A stretch of DNA of 64,000 nt from Morganella morganii H1r (GTDB lineage Bacteria; Pseudomonadota; Gammaproteobacteria; Enterobacterales; Enterobacteriaceae), in the NCBI RefSeq assembly GCF_000633515.1, contig NZ_AYMP01000023.1, forward strand, positions 155,182-219,181, in the 5' to 3' direction. Of the stretch, positions 9,235 through 18,445 are shown in pieces. The notes beneath the pieces were generated by a model. It did no database searches. It saw nothing but the letters and a program-made list of their open reading frames with translations, and was not told the origin of the DNA. The position numbers were made by a program, and so were the translations under genes. How positions within the stretch are numbered: position 1 is the first letter of the stretch; each line of letters starts with the position of its first letter.

Positions 9235-10212
9235 TTAACGTTCTTCGTGTTTCAGACCACCGCTGAGGGTGCACATCACCCCCATCAGGTCGGCGTGGCG
9301 GATAGCCACTTTTGCCCGCGCATACACTTTCGGTTTGGCGTGAAATGCGATACCGAGGCCGGCTTTTTTCAGCATTTTCAGGTCATTGGCACCATCACCG
9401 ATCGCCACGGTCTGCTCTAAAGGAATATTGAGAAATTCCGCCAGTTTCACCAGCGCCTGCGCTTTGTATTTGGCATCCACCACCGGGCCCTTGACTTTAC
9501 CGGTCAGTTTGCCGTCTTTGATTTCCAGCTGATTGGCATAGACGGCAATCAGGCGCAGAGAATCTTTTAAATAATTGGCGTAGAAAGTAAATCCGCCGGA
9601 GGCAATCGCGACATGCCAGTCCATCGCCTGGAGTTTGCGCACCAGGCTGGTCAGCCCCGGCATCAGCGGCAGCGTATCCAGCACCTGCTGTAAAATGGCG
9701 GCATCCGCCCCGGCCAGCAGGCCGACACGCGCTTTCAGGCTTTCGCTGAAATCCAGCTCGCCCTGCATCGCTCTTTCTGTCACTTCCGCAACTTCATCAC
9801 CGACACCCGCCAGCCGGGCGATTTCATCGATACATTCGATTTGGATTGCGGTGGAATCCATATCCATCATCAATAATCCGGGAGAGCGCAATTTCGGAAT
9901 GTTCCCCAGCGGCACCACATCCATCTGAAACTCATCCGCCACCCGTTTGATGCGACCGGTCAGGCTGCCTGCGATCCGCACCACCTGATAGTCATCAATC
10001 CGCCATGACGAGACCACCACAATTGCCGCCCCCAGCCGGTGCTGGAAATCGCTGATCCGCGCCTTATCCAGCCCGCGCCCGTACAGCAGCCAGCCGCTGT
10101 CACCCGCCCGGTAATCCAGCGGCATCACTTCATCACCGCTCAGGGAAAGAGGAAGGCCCGGCCACTTATGGATTTCATTCGGCAAATAACAGTAGGTCAG
10201 ACTCGTCGACAT
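9235..10212 (-). CDS. serB: Phosphoserine phosphatase
   Basis: SerB removes phosphate from O-phospho-L-serine in the last step of serine synthesis. It is a HAD-superfamily enzyme. With the ATG at 10212 as start, the nucleophile motif is DMDST with Asp117 and Asp119, followed by the conserved IECIDEIA. The motif VAIASGGFTFY gives the HAD Ser/Thr motif and AIGDGANDLKM the metal-binding acidic motif. AGGAG lies 9 bases before the ATG; the TTG one codon upstream is less likely. First gene of the serB-radA-nadR run, divergent from ytjB. Confidence 0.97.
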   Translation of the reverse strand: MSTSLTYCYLPNEIHKWPGLPLSLSGDEVMPLDYRAGDSGWLLYGRGLDKARISDFQHRLGAAIVVVSSWRIDDYQVVRIAGSLTGRIKRVADEFQMDVVPLGNIPKLRSPGLLMMDMDSTAIQIECIDEIARLAGVGDEVAEVTERAMQGELDFSESLKARVGLLAGADAAILQQVLDTLPLMPGLTSLVRKLQAMDWHVAIASGGFTFYANYLKDSLRLIAVYANQLEIKDGKLTGKVKGPVVDAKYKAQALVKLAEFLNIPLEQTVAIGDGANDLKMLKKAGLGIAFHAKPKVYARAKVAIRHADLMGVMCTLSGGLKHEER

Positions 10213-10313
10213 CAACAGATACTCCTATAATCCCTGATAATATTCATGATGGTAGCAGATAAAAATTTCCGCTTCTGGCAATATGGTGGCGACAACGGAA
10301 AAACGGATAAACA

Positions 10314-10982
10314 ATGGCCAAAACGAAGTTAACATTCCGGCTGCATAAAACAGCCATTATTCTGATTTGTCTCGCCCTGATGGTGTGTCTGTTACAGGGT
10401 GTCTCTTATTTCAGCCGCGTCCACCAGCAGTCGTCAATGGATCAGTTTAATGAACTGGCCTATTCGCTGGCACAACAGGTGGCGTTTAACCTTTCCGATG
10501 CTATAGACGATAACGGGAAAGTGCTCAATAAGAAACAAATTACGGCAAATTTAGCGCAGCTGACCACCAACAGCCGCATTCTCGATGCCACAGTATATCA
10601 GGATGACGGGGTACAGATAGCCGGCAGCGGCGAGAGTATCACGGTCCGCGACCGGCTGGCACTGGACGGGCAAAAAGCCGGCAGTTATTTTAATCATCAG
10701 ATTGTCGCCGCCATTCCCGGGAAAAAAGTCCCGAAAGGCTTTCTGCGCCTGACCATTGATACCCACCGGCTGGCCACAGAATCCACCCAGGTGGATAACA
10801 CCACCAATCTGCTGCGGGTGATGTTACTTCTCGCCCTCGGTATCGGCTTTGTGCTCGCCAATAACCTGCTGCAGCTGACCCCGAGCCGCTGGCAGCAATC
10901 CCTGTATCTGCTGACCGCCAATCTGAAAAATGAAGATGAGAAGCCGGGGAAGAAAACAGAAGAGAAAGAAAAAGGGGAATAA
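10314..10982 (+). CDS. ytjB: YtjB (Smp) family membrane protein
   Basis: A 222-residue protein that matches E. coli YtjB over its length. It has a membrane helix at about residues 12-32 (ILICLALMVCLLQGV), a periplasmic domain with the conserved SGESITVRDRLALDGQKAGSY stretch (about 104-122), a second helix at about 167-185 and a charged lysine/glutamate tail. Two helices around a periplasmic sensor-like domain suggest a membrane sensor without an output domain, but no function is established. It is divergent from serB, as in E. coli. It marks the left edge of the conserved backbone before the accessory island. Confidence 0.9.
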   Translation: MAKTKLTFRLHKTAIILICLALMVCLLQGVSYFSRVHQQSSMDQFNELAYSLAQQVAFNLSDAIDDNGKVLNKKQITANLAQLTTNSRILDATVYQDDGVQIAGSGESITVRDRLALDGQKAGSYFNHQIVAAIPGKKVPKGFLRLTIDTHRLATESTQVDNTTNLLRVMLLLALGIGFVLANNLLQLTPSRWQQSLYLLTANLKNEDEKPGKKTEEKEKGE

Positions 10983-11026
10983 TTTCCCCAAAAGCGGGCG
11001 TGAAGGCCCGGAAAGATATGATTGTT

Positions 11027-11059
11027 CAGTGAGTACGCTAGTATCCGGCGTACTCACTG
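11027..11059. repeat. Perfect 12-bp inverted repeat after ytjB
   Basis: CAGTGAGTACGC (11027-11038) and GCGTACTCACTG (11048-11059) form a perfect 12-pair hairpin with a 9-base loop between the convergent ytjB and the unknown gene pair. Neither strand has a T run after it, so it may act as a transcript-end stabiliser or a weak bidirectional terminator. It overlaps the end of the out-of-frame coding tail described at 11038-11193. Confidence 0.7.
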
Positions 11060-11193
11060 AGTCTGCGAAATCCGAAAAATAAAATATCGTCCGGAATAAT
11101 TAAACCACGATAATCCCGCCAGTACAGATCTTTACGGGAATAGTTCTGATAAAACGTCTCTTTTACTTTTTGTATCCAATGGTTGAAGATCAT
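11038..11193 (-). CDS. Out-of-frame coding-like tail of the 11.1-11.7 kb gene
   Basis: Just before the unknown gene at 11132-11704 ends, another minus-strand frame opens and runs past its TAA to a TAG at 11038-11040. Read from ATG 11193 it gives 51 residues with protein-like composition, including KETFYQNYSRKDLYWRDYRG and ILFFGFRRLSEYAGY. No ribosome site precedes the ATG. The likely explanation is a frameshift in the run ACAAAAAGTAAAAG that displaced the original C-terminus; programmed frameshifting is also possible. Seen directly: the open frame. Inferred: that it belongs to the same protein. Confidence 0.4.
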   Translation of the reverse strand: MIFNHWIQKVKETFYQNYSRKDLYWRDYRGLIIPDDILFFGFRRLSEYAGY

Positions 11194-11704
11194 CTGCAAA
11201 CTTACTGTTTTTTATATACTCTTCTTTTTCCGTTTGATACTTCGGACTCCCCGATAAATACAGAGCCATTATATAATCAATATCTTTTTCTTTCTTTTTG
11301 TTTTTGGTTTCTATATATGATGTATAACAGTCAGCCACTTCTTTTTTTTCCAGCCTGTCCATTAACATGCACTTTAACAAAAAAAACCGACCTTCTTTAT
11401 CATCATTACTAATTTCATTTATTTCTGATAATGCGAGATCATATTGTTTTTCACCGACCAGCCCACTGATATAAATGTTAGCCACATTCATATCTGTTTT
11501 ATTCTCTTCTTTTATTTTTTTTATTTCATTTAAAATTTCATTCTTTTTATCGATGCTATCTGCAAATGTTAACTTCATGATTAAATCAGATGCAACTTTC
11601 ACACCATTATTATCACTTTCATTTGCCAATGATTTATTTATATTCATTGATAATATAAATAATGAGAATACCAGAATTATCCATTTTGATTTTATCAAAA
11701 TCAT
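11132..11704 (-). CDS. Exported protein of unknown function
   Basis: A 190-residue protein I do not recognise. It begins with a signal peptide (KSKWIILVFSLFILSMNI, cleavage near SLA-NE) and continues as a highly charged, mostly helical protein with spacing like short tetratricopeptide-type helices (residues 60-150), so it is probably periplasmic or secreted. The gene is much richer in A and T than its neighbours, a sign of transfer. It starts 4 bases after the upstream 145-residue gene stops, so the two are coupled. Its C-terminus may be altered: a second frame carries a protein-like tail beyond its stop. Confidence 0.6.
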   Translation of the reverse strand: MILIKSKWIILVFSLFILSMNINKSLANESDNNGVKVASDLIMKLTFADSIDKKNEILNEIKKIKEENKTDMNVANIYISGLVGEKQYDLALSEINEISNDDKEGRFFLLKCMLMDRLEKKEVADCYTSYIETKNKKKEKDIDYIMALYLSGSPKYQTEKEEYIKNSKFADDLQPLDTKSKRDVLSELFP

Positions 11705-11708
11705 ATTG

Positions 11709-12146
11709 TCACCATTTAAATTTATTTAATTTTATCGTTTTTGTTGAACTTCTTGGGAAAGGAACGACATTACCGGCATACCCTGCGTCATAGACGTAAC
11801 CAAATTCAACTGTTAGTTCCGGTGTTATCGCTGATTTTATGAAATCAAAGTCAACACTACCAATAGGTATATCATCTACACCCATTGCCCATGATTCACC
11901 TTTTTTCATTTCCAGAATATACTTATTATGATTTAAATTATTTGTTATTACACACCAGAATAATATTTTACCGGAACCTGCTGCTTTCGCCGCATTACTT
12001 TTACCTAATGCTGACACTCTTATTCTCTTTCCGCTATTATTATCTTCTTCATTGACTATTAGTGTGATTCCGTAACTGGCATGAATACCAACACCTTCTA
12101 TTCTTAAGTCAGCAAGCTGAGAGAAATAAAATCTTTTAATAGCCAT
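11709..12146 (-). CDS. Protein of unknown function paired with exported partner
   Basis: A 145-residue protein I do not recognise. It has no signal peptide or membrane helix and reads as a beta-rich single domain with aromatic and glycine-rich strands (EGVGIHASYGITLIV, ILFWCVITNN, VEFGYVYDAGYAGNVV). The ATG at 12146 has a good AAGGA 7 bases upstream. Low GC, like its partner downstream, from which it is separated by 4 bases. A small beta-sandwich followed by an exported helical protein could be an effector or binding protein with an accessory or immunity protein, but nothing in the sequence proves that. Confidence 0.6.
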   Translation of the reverse strand: MAIKRFYFSQLADLRIEGVGIHASYGITLIVNEEDNNSGKRIRVSALGKSNAAKAAGSGKILFWCVITNNLNHNKYILEMKKGESWAMGVDDIPIGSVDFDFIKSAITPELTVEFGYVYDAGYAGNVVPFPRSSTKTIKLNKFKW

Positions 12147-12319
12147 ATAAAATCCTTATTAATGACATAGAAATAGACCATAATAAAATTATAAATATAA
12201 ATTAAAATCATTAACAGGGTGATTTATCCTAAACTAAAATAATTATCGTATTAATAGCAGAGGTGAGATTAAAGGCCGGAAAATCTCTCCCGGCCACCCC
12301 TTATCTTTAAATATTTCTT

Positions 12320-12703
12320 TTACCGGTGCTGCAATACCTGCCAGGTCAGCAGGCCGAGCCAGGTCATCAGCAGGGAGCTGAGTACATGCAGGGTGATCTC
12401 TGCCATACCGTGGTGGATACGCCCGGCCTGAAATGCCTGCACAATCTCGAGTGAAAAGGTCGAGAACGTCGATAACGCGCCGCAGAACCCGGTGACAATA
12501 AACAGCCGCCATTCTGCAGGGAGTGTCGGGTGAGAAGAGAAAAACGCCACCGCCAGCCCGATAATATAACCGGCAATAATATTGGCGAGATACGTCCCCA
12601 GCGGCATCATTGCCAGCACCGGGTTGAATTTATTACTCAACACCCAGCGGCCGAGGCCGCCGAGCACTGATCCTGCGGAAATGCTGAGGATCACATTTAA
12701 CAT
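12320..12703 (-). CDS. crcB: Fluoride exporter CrcB/Fluc
   Basis: CrcB (Fluc) is a small dimeric channel that lets fluoride leave the cytoplasm. The 127 residues hold four hydrophobic segments and the family motifs GGLGRWVLSN near the N-terminus, PLGTYLANIIAGYIIG around residue 35, and GFCGALSTFSTFSLE around residue 73, with the two phenylalanines that line the fluoride path. AAGG lies 8 bases before the ATG at 12703. Only 40 bases separate it from the upstream FUSC gene, too few for a fluoride riboswitch, so it is probably read through from upstream. Confidence 0.95.
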   Translation of the reverse strand: MLNVILSISAGSVLGGLGRWVLSNKFNPVLAMMPLGTYLANIIAGYIIGLAVAFFSSHPTLPAEWRLFIVTGFCGALSTFSTFSLEIVQAFQAGRIHHGMAEITLHVLSSLLMTWLGLLTWQVLQHR

Positions 12704-12743
12704 AGAAAAACCTTACTTCATGTTTGTTTCAATGTTTCTGTGT

Positions 12744-13826
12744 TTATGCGCATTTCTTTAAAATGTCAACCTGAACAAGCCCGCACACTTCATCCAGCAG
12801 TTTGATCACTTCCACACTCATCCCGACCATCATGGCATCCGCCGAGTTACTTTCCGGCTGTGCATTGATCTTCTGATGCAGCTCATGTGTGCTGGCACGC
12901 AGTGCCTGGAGCTTATTCATGGTGTCATCGTCTTTCCCCTGCACAAAGATATCAGAGAGCAGTTTCATGATCTCACTGTTACTTTTCTGCAGCTGAACAA
13001 TGTACGGGTTCTCGGTGTTCAGCGCATGAGCGAAGTAGTTTTTACTGAAGGTATCGGTCAGCAGTTCCAGAATCGCCACCAGCCGCCGGATGCGCCCGTG
13101 GATGGCCGTAAAGGTGGCAGCCGGAACATGAGTCTCTTTGACAGCCGGTGCAATGTAGGTATTGCAGGTCAGCAGTGTGGATAATGTGTCTTTCAGCTGA
13201 TTATCCCACCGCTCCGGGTCGGTACTGCTCAGTTTCATGATGTGCTCATCATATAATCTGGCAATATCGCGCAGAATGGTGCTGATGTTCATCCGCCAGA
13301 ACACAAATCCTTTCAGCGGCAGAATAGCCGAGAACACCAGTGCCAGAATCGAGCCGCCCACGGTCTGCGCCGAACGGATAAGCGCGGAGTCCATATCCCC
13401 GACCGGTGCGGTGGCAACGATACTGATGGTCATCCCGATCAGCATCCCGACATACATGTTTTTACCCAGCGCGATCAGACCGCAGACAAACATCGCAATC
13501 GTCGCCAGCGCCAGCATCAGCGGGAAAGAGTGGGTTTCCGTGTACAGCAGCAGCATCCCTATCAGCGAGCCGATAACGGTGCCGAGGGTGCGCTGCATCG
13601 AGCGGATCAGCACATTTCCCCAGTACGGCATCGGCATCAGGATAGAGATAAGTGTCATGATAATGTAATCGAGCTTATCGCTGTGTAATTCCCGGAACAC
13701 CATAAACGTCAGTGTGAATGCCAGTGCAATGCGGATGCCGTGCAGCTGTTTAAACCGGGAATAAAAGAATGACTGAGCCCGGGTGATCCCGTGGCTCAGA
13801 TTTATTTTTTTTTCTTTATGCTTCAC
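12744..13826 (-). CDS. FUSC family inner-membrane protein (aromatic acid exporter-like)
   Basis: A 360-residue protein with a membrane half (about residues 30-180, six hydrophobic segments) and a soluble helical C-terminal half. The motif YWGNVLIRSMQRTLGTVIGS in the membrane part is the FUSC/AaeB signature; the length is about half that of AaeB and near YeeA-type proteins. Family members export aromatic acids or other organic anions. It starts 12 bases after the K+ channel gene and probably shares its transcript with the urea channel and the urease operon. Its substrate is unknown. Confidence 0.75.
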   Translation of the reverse strand: MKHKEKKINLSHGITRAQSFFYSRFKQLHGIRIALAFTLTFMVFRELHSDKLDYIIMTLISILMPMPYWGNVLIRSMQRTLGTVIGSLIGMLLLYTETHSFPLMLALATIAMFVCGLIALGKNMYVGMLIGMTISIVATAPVGDMDSALIRSAQTVGGSILALVFSAILPLKGFVFWRMNISTILRDIARLYDEHIMKLSSTDPERWDNQLKDTLSTLLTCNTYIAPAVKETHVPAATFTAIHGRIRRLVAILELLTDTFSKNYFAHALNTENPYIVQLQKSNSEIMKLLSDIFVQGKDDDTMNKLQALRASTHELHQKINAQPESNSADAMMVGMSVEVIKLLDEVCGLVQVDILKKCA

Positions 13827-13838
13827 AACCGGCCCTGC

Positions 13839-15005
13839 TTATGGCGCTTTGGCTAATAAGATGTCAGCCATGACGCTGTTATTGATGTTCTCGCCGCACA
13901 GCATTTTCATCAGCACTTCACTGCCGAGTTGTGACAGGGAGAAGGTCATATCCGCATGCAGCAGGCGCATTTTGTCGCGGTTCTCTTCCTGATTCACCAC
14001 GGTCACGGTTTTCACGCCTTCACCGGCCAGCTGTTTCACCGCCAGCAGCGCAAAGGTGTTATCCGCGTCATTATCACTGATAGCCATCACACAGCGGGCA
14101 TCTTTGACATTGGCTTCATTCAGGGTTACAGCATCGGCACTGTCACCGGCAACGGTCACGGTGCCGTCAGGGAAGTGTGCTTTGTCCTCATCAGAACAGA
14201 TCACCACCACCTGCAAACCGCGTTTTTTCAGTCCCTTATAAATACTGACCGCCAGCGGATTCGCGCCGATAACAACATAATGCTCTTTCATGTGTAACAA
14301 CCTCTTTTTGACAATCTCGCGTGTGCCGCGCAGGACGACACCCACAATGTACACAATGGATGTGGTGAAAATCGTGATACCGAACACCACCACCGTCAGG
14401 GTAAACATCCGTGCTTCCACACTGATCGGGATGATATCCCCGAAGCCGACTGTGGTCATACAGACCAGGGCAAAATAGAACGCCGCTGAGATATCGGTGA
14501 CATGCGGCTGGAACTCATTACCGAGATACAGGGTGCCGAAGACGGAATACACCACCAGCAGGATAATACTGCTGACCGCCACCACCCCGGCACTGGTCAG
14601 GCTGTGATGCGGGAACTGCCGCCACAGACAGCCGGCCGCAATCAGCAGCGCCAGCGAGAACAGCCCCTGCAGCGAGTATTCCCGGGCCAGCCCCAGATCC
14701 ATCAGCACCATCGTGAGCAGGATAAACAGGGAGAACAGCCAGGCGATACGTGCGCCGGTCAGCATCAGCAACGCCAGCAGTGCCAGCAGTAACCCCAGCA
14801 TAAAGCGGGGAATATCCAGCAGTTTGATAAACCCGAGCGACTGTAACCACGCAGTGAAACCGCCGTCCTGCCAGGCAATATCCCCGGTATAGGAAAACAG
14901 CACCGGCGACAGGATCATCACCCCGTCAATAAACAGCAGTACCGACAGGATCACCCGCAGACTCAGTAATTCATGTAACCCGGTTTTCAGCAGATTAGTC
15001 TGCAT
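13839..15005 (-). CDS. Potassium channel with cytoplasmic RCK (TrkA-N) domain
   Basis: A 388-residue Kch-like channel. Several hydrophobic segments fill residues 15-210, with the selectivity filter TTVGFGD at about 190 preceded by the pore helix. After a final helix, residues about 235-380 form an RCK domain with a nucleotide-binding fold (HYVVIGANPLAVSIYKGL, then VAGDSADAVTLNEANV). The filter has Phe in place of the usual Tyr, a tolerated variant. It starts 12 bases after yut ends and 12 bases before the FUSC gene, so it is part of the urease neighbourhood; it may balance charge when ammonium accumulates, which is inference. Confidence 0.88.
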   Translation of the reverse strand: MQTNLLKTGLHELLSLRVILSVLLFIDGVMILSPVLFSYTGDIAWQDGGFTAWLQSLGFIKLLDIPRFMLGLLLALLALLMLTGARIAWLFSLFILLTMVLMDLGLAREYSLQGLFSLALLIAAGCLWRQFPHHSLTSAGVVAVSSIILLVVYSVFGTLYLGNEFQPHVTDISAAFYFALVCMTTVGFGDIIPISVEARMFTLTVVVFGITIFTTSIVYIVGVVLRGTREIVKKRLLHMKEHYVVIGANPLAVSIYKGLKKRGLQVVVICSDEDKAHFPDGTVTVAGDSADAVTLNEANVKDARCVMAISDNDADNTFALLAVKQLAGEGVKTVTVVNQEENRDKMRLLHADMTFSLSQLGSEVLMKMLCGENINNSVMADILLAKAP

Positions 15006-15017
15006 ATTTCTCCCCTT

Positions 15018-16010
15018 TTACTGACGGTGTTCCGGCATGATGTCCTGATTCGGTACCAGGAACAGCCAGGAAGCCAGAACGAACGGCATGGTCAGTGTCG
15101 GAATGCCGAACGGCGATACCACCACATCCAGCGCGCCCTGGACAAACACCGTGAAAATCACACCCACAACGGTATACACCAGCACTTTGAAGCTCGGTTT
15201 GTTAAATGTGGAGCCCAGCGCGATTGCGGTTAACACGGCGCTGAAGGAATACAGTCCGGTATGCACACTGCCGAAATCCGCTTTCAGGAAAGATGCCACC
15301 CCAAAAGCCAGCAGTGAGCCGAGCACCGCAAAGACCGCCGCCCACACCGAGCTGACCGCCAGACCGATCACAAACAGAATGCCCACCGTGATACTGCTCA
15401 GCAGGAAGACCTCTGACACACCGCGGAAAATATCCGGGATCAGATCGGAATACGGGATCCCTGCGATCGGTGCCACATACTGATCCGGCAGTGCCGGTCC
15501 CGGCAGGCTGACGCCCTTGATGCCGAAGAAACTGTAGCTGGCCAGCAGGATAGTCCAGGTCACCAGCACGAAAGGCGCGGTCAGCGCCGCCACTTTCCAG
15601 TTTTTCAGGAAATCGGTCAGTGAAATGGTGGCGATCACCGCCACGATACTGCCGAGCACAATGGCCGCCCACATAAACGGTGTGTTATTCAGAAAGGTCG
15701 GCAGCGCCACACCGACCAGACAGCCGTTATAACCGTACAGCCCGGCACGCAGTGAGGTGACATCCATTTTGCTGACATACGCGGTCAGCGTGGATACCAC
15801 GGTACCGAGCAGACAGCCCCAGCCGACTGCCGGAATGCCTTCACTGTATGCACCAATAAAAATAGCGGCGAAAAAGAACAGCCCGGTCAGCGGGTTGTTC
15901 TGAAACATCACCTGTGCACAGCCGCGCAGTGTGATATCAATAAAGTGTATGACAGGATTGGATCCGGCCAGTTTATTCCAGCCGTTCTGACTGACTGTTG
16001 AAGTTGCCAT
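15018..16010 (-). CDS. yut: Urea channel of the UT (SLC14) family
   Basis: A 330-residue urea transporter of the mammalian-type UT family, present next to urease in Yersinia as yut. It brings external urea to the cytoplasmic urease by facilitated diffusion. It shows the internal two-fold repeat of the family: two similar halves each with five hydrophobic segments, with QVMFQNNPLTGLFFFAAIFIG in the first and the AIALGSTF region in the second, and the conserved GLYGYNGCLVGVALP (about residue 91). It lies 93 bases after ureD. Confidence 0.92.
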   Translation of the reverse strand: MATSTVSQNGWNKLAGSNPVIHFIDITLRGCAQVMFQNNPLTGLFFFAAIFIGAYSEGIPAVGWGCLLGTVVSTLTAYVSKMDVTSLRAGLYGYNGCLVGVALPTFLNNTPFMWAAIVLGSIVAVIATISLTDFLKNWKVAALTAPFVLVTWTILLASYSFFGIKGVSLPGPALPDQYVAPIAGIPYSDLIPDIFRGVSEVFLLSSITVGILFVIGLAVSSVWAAVFAVLGSLLAFGVASFLKADFGSVHTGLYSFSAVLTAIALGSTFNKPSFKVLVYTVVGVIFTVFVQGALDVVVSPFGIPTLTMPFVLASWLFLVPNQDIMPEHRQ

Positions 16011-16103
16011 CGTCTTTCCCCTGAAGGTAAACCGGATAAAGGGACTGATTATGCTGATAATAACCAGTCCCCTGAGTAACCACCGGTGTTATCCTGCAGC
16101 GCA

Positions 16104-17069
16104 TCAGCGCCACAGGAACGGTTTTTGCAATGTGATGCCGAGGATTTCTTCCCGGGCGATTTGCCAGAAATAACGGACAGCTTCTTTGGTTTTCGGGCTG
16201 TCGATTCCCAGCACTTTGAAGACCAGACCACATTCGTTCGGCAACTGCGTTGCCCCGAATGCAACCTCTTCATCCGTGTCATAACGGGCTTCCAGGCGCT
16301 CCAGGATACGGGCATGATGCTCTTTCGGTGTCAGTAAAATCACATTACCGAAGACATCAAATCCCCCCATCACGCCGACCACATTCAGGGCTTCTTTTTT
16401 CGGTTCCAGAATGTATTTTTCAACAAATAATTCTTTCCCCTCATTATCTTCCGCCCTGATCTTTGATGAAAAAATATCAAATCCGAACTGTTCATCCGGA
16501 TGGTGATATTTCCGTCCCGACATCAGGATCTCGGAATAGATCATCGTGGCCGTCGGATCAATCGTTATCTGTGTGTCCGTTAAAAAACGGGCATTACGGT
16601 GCGGGATAATCGGATCCGGCATAAACTCCAGATAACCGCCTGCTTCCACCACCACATTCTGGTACTGCGTGGCGTAGTTCGCCTCCATCATGTGGATTTT
16701 GGTGGCGGACTGTGTGGTGACATGGGCGCACGCCCCTTCTTCCACAATCAAATCCAGTGCCTGGCGGTCGCCCTGTAACAGGCAGCCGGAGGTGGAAATC
16801 ATAGTGACACACGGCATCTGCGGCATCATTTCATCCCAGTACAGCGCGCGCTGCACCAGAGAGGGCACACGGCGCTCCATTTCCACCATTTCACTGCGGT
16901 ATTCCCGTTTGGCAAACCGCAGTTTCAGATAGCCGCTTTTCCCGATGGCACCACTTTGCATCTGTTTTGGCTCATCCTGGTAAGGCGCCATTTCCGGCGC
17001 CTTTTCCCCTAAGAGATGAGCCCGGAGACGTGTCGGCGTCCCCGCGATCTCAGCCCTCAGTTGTGTCAT
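16104..17069 (-). CDS. ureD: Urease accessory protein UreD (UreH)
   Basis: UreD binds apo-urease with UreF and UreG and forms the tunnel through which nickel reaches the active site. The 321 residues are somewhat longer than many UreD proteins and contain the conserved [19 protein letters not shown] (about 115-133), TTQSATKIH and the [12 protein letters not shown] segment. Its ATG overlaps the ureG stop in an ATGA, so translation is coupled. In Klebsiella ureD comes first in the operon; here it is last, as in Yersinia and Morganella. Confidence 0.96.
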   Translation of the reverse strand: MTQLRAEIAGTPTRLRAHLLGEKAPEMAPYQDEPKQMQSGAIGKSGYLKLRFAKREYRSEMVEMERRVPSLVQRALYWDEMMPQMPCVTMISTSGCLLQGDRQALDLIVEEGACAHVTTQSATKIHMMEANYATQYQNVVVEAGGYLEFMPDPIIPHRNARFLTDTQITIDPTATMIYSEILMSGRKYHHPDEQFGFDIFSSKIRAEDNEGKELFVEKYILEPKKEALNVVGVMGGFDVFGNVILLTPKEHHARILERLEARYDTDEEVAFGATQLPNECGLVFKVLGIDSPKTKEAVRYFWQIAREEILGITLQKPFLWR

Positions 17070-17701
17070 GCTTTTGCTCCCGCCTGGTGGGTGAACAGGA
17101 ATTTATCCATGATCATATCCACCAGCTCCACCACGCCTTCGCCGGTTTTGCAGTTGGTCATGACATACGGACGGTTGCCGCGCACCACTTTGGTGTCACT
17201 TTCCATGACTTCCAGGCTGGCACCGACATACGGTGCGAGGTCGATTTTGTTGATCACCAGGATATCCGCCTGCACCAGGCCCGGACCGTTTTTACGCGGG
17301 ATTTTTTCCCCTTCCGCCACATCGATGACGTAGATATAGAAGTCAGCAAGCGCCGGGCTGAAAGTCAGCGTCAGGTTATCGCCGCCGCTTTCGATCATGA
17401 TGACATCGCTGTCCGGGAAGCGCTCTTCCATATCTTCCACGGCAGCAATGTTCATGCTCGGGTCTTCGCGCACAGCAGTGTGCGGGCAGGCACCGGTTTC
17501 AACACCGAGGATTTTCTCTTCGTCGAGGATCCCTTTCAGGGTACGTTTGACCTGTTTTGCATCTTCGGTGGTCACGATGTCATTGGTGATGATTAACGGC
17601 TTGATCCCGCGCTCAATCAGGATCGGAGTGATCACTTCAATGATCGCTGTTTTGCCTGAGCCAACAGGGCCGCCGATGCCGATCCGTGTCATTTTTTTCA
17701 T
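17066..17701 (-). CDS. ureG: Urease accessory GTPase UreG
   Basis: UreG is the GTPase that carries nickel from UreE to the UreDF-urease complex. The 211 residues show Walker [11 protein letters not shown] at residues 8-17, the nickel-binding Cys-Pro-His motif [12 protein letters not shown] (about 70-82), [13 protein letters not shown] for the metal-linked switch, and the base-specific [12 protein letters not shown]. Nearly all residues match enterobacterial UreG. It overlaps ureD by the ATGA and follows ureF by 33 bases. Confidence 0.98.
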   Translation of the reverse strand: MKKMTRIGIGGPVGSGKTAIIEVITPILIERGIKPLIITNDIVTTEDAKQVKRTLKGILDEEKILGVETGACPHTAVREDPSMNIAAVEDMEERFPDSDVIMIESGGDNLTLTFSPALADFYIYVIDVAEGEKIPRKNGPGLVQADILVINKIDLAPYVGASLEVMESDTKVVRGNRPYVMTNCKTGEGVVELVDMIMDKFLFTHQAGAKA

Positions 17702-17734
17702 CAGTATACTCCCGGAAAATAAGTCAGCCGCCGG

Positions 17735-18421
17735 TCAGTTCATAAACAGGCGGACAAAAGATTTGGTATGAACTGCCGCAAGGACGTCGATCACCGGCAC
17801 ATAGGAAGACATCTGTTCAATGTCGCCGCAGGCTGCGATATCGCAGAAGGTTTCAATGTCGTTGTTCAGTTCAAATAAAATGTGCTGTGTTTCAAAGTGC
17901 GTGATCCGCATCAGGCGCATGGCGGCGCTGAGGATCGTCATTGCGATCCCGTACTGATGCATAACCACGACTTCACGCTCGCCGATACCCTGTACCGCCA
18001 TCACAATAGCCTGAGTGACAGGCTGGGTGCCCGGGGTGTCCCCGCTTTTAATTTGTGCCAGCCACCAGGCCACGAGCGGATCGTCAAAAATATGAACGGA
18101 AATTTCCGCCAGTTTTTTCCCCATCCGTGTCGCCATCAGGCGGGCTTCTTCATTCAGTTTACGGTTATTCACCGCCCGGTCGACCCGCAGAATGGCATCA
18201 TTGTCACCGGCAAGTACTGCGCGGTGTGCCGCGACAACGGCAATACCGTCACCGCTCGCCGCCTGCTTCAGTGCGGTGCGGACAAAGCCTTTCAGGGTTT
18301 CGGCATCATGTACCACGCCCGTCTGAATCGCCGATTCCACACCGTTTGAGAAAGTAAAGGCGCCGACGGGAAGTGCCGAATCACCAAACTGCATGATCCG
18401 GATAAGATCAGCCGCTTTCAT
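17735..18421 (-). CDS. ureF: Urease accessory protein UreF
   Basis: UreF is the all-helical protein that couples UreG GTPase action to urease activation. The 228 residues contain the family opening [21 protein letters not shown] and the C-terminal segment used for UreG contact. The ATG at 18421 is chosen because GGAG lies 8 bases upstream; a GTG at 18424 is only 5 bases from it. It lies between ureE and ureG in the usual order. Like UreD it has no metal-binding motif of its own. Confidence 0.96.
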   Translation of the reverse strand: MKAADLIRIMQFGDSALPVGAFTFSNGVESAIQTGVVHDAETLKGFVRTALKQAASGDGIAVVAAHRAVLAGDNDAILRVDRAVNNRKLNEEARLMATRMGKKLAEISVHIFDDPLVAWWLAQIKSGDTPGTQPVTQAIVMAVQGIGEREVVVMHQYGIAMTILSAAMRLMRITHFETQHILFELNNDIETFCDIAACGDIEQMSSYVPVIDVLAAVHTKSFVRLFMN

Positions 18422-18445
18422 CACACGTTCTCCCGTTCCGGTCTG

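Noticed and set aside
11027..11059. Long hairpin as an intrinsic terminator
   Set aside because: Perfect stem but no T run on either strand, so it was listed as a repeat only.
12704..12743. Fluoride riboswitch before crcB
   Set aside because: Only 40 bases separate crcB from the upstream gene, and no fluoride aptamer pattern is seen.
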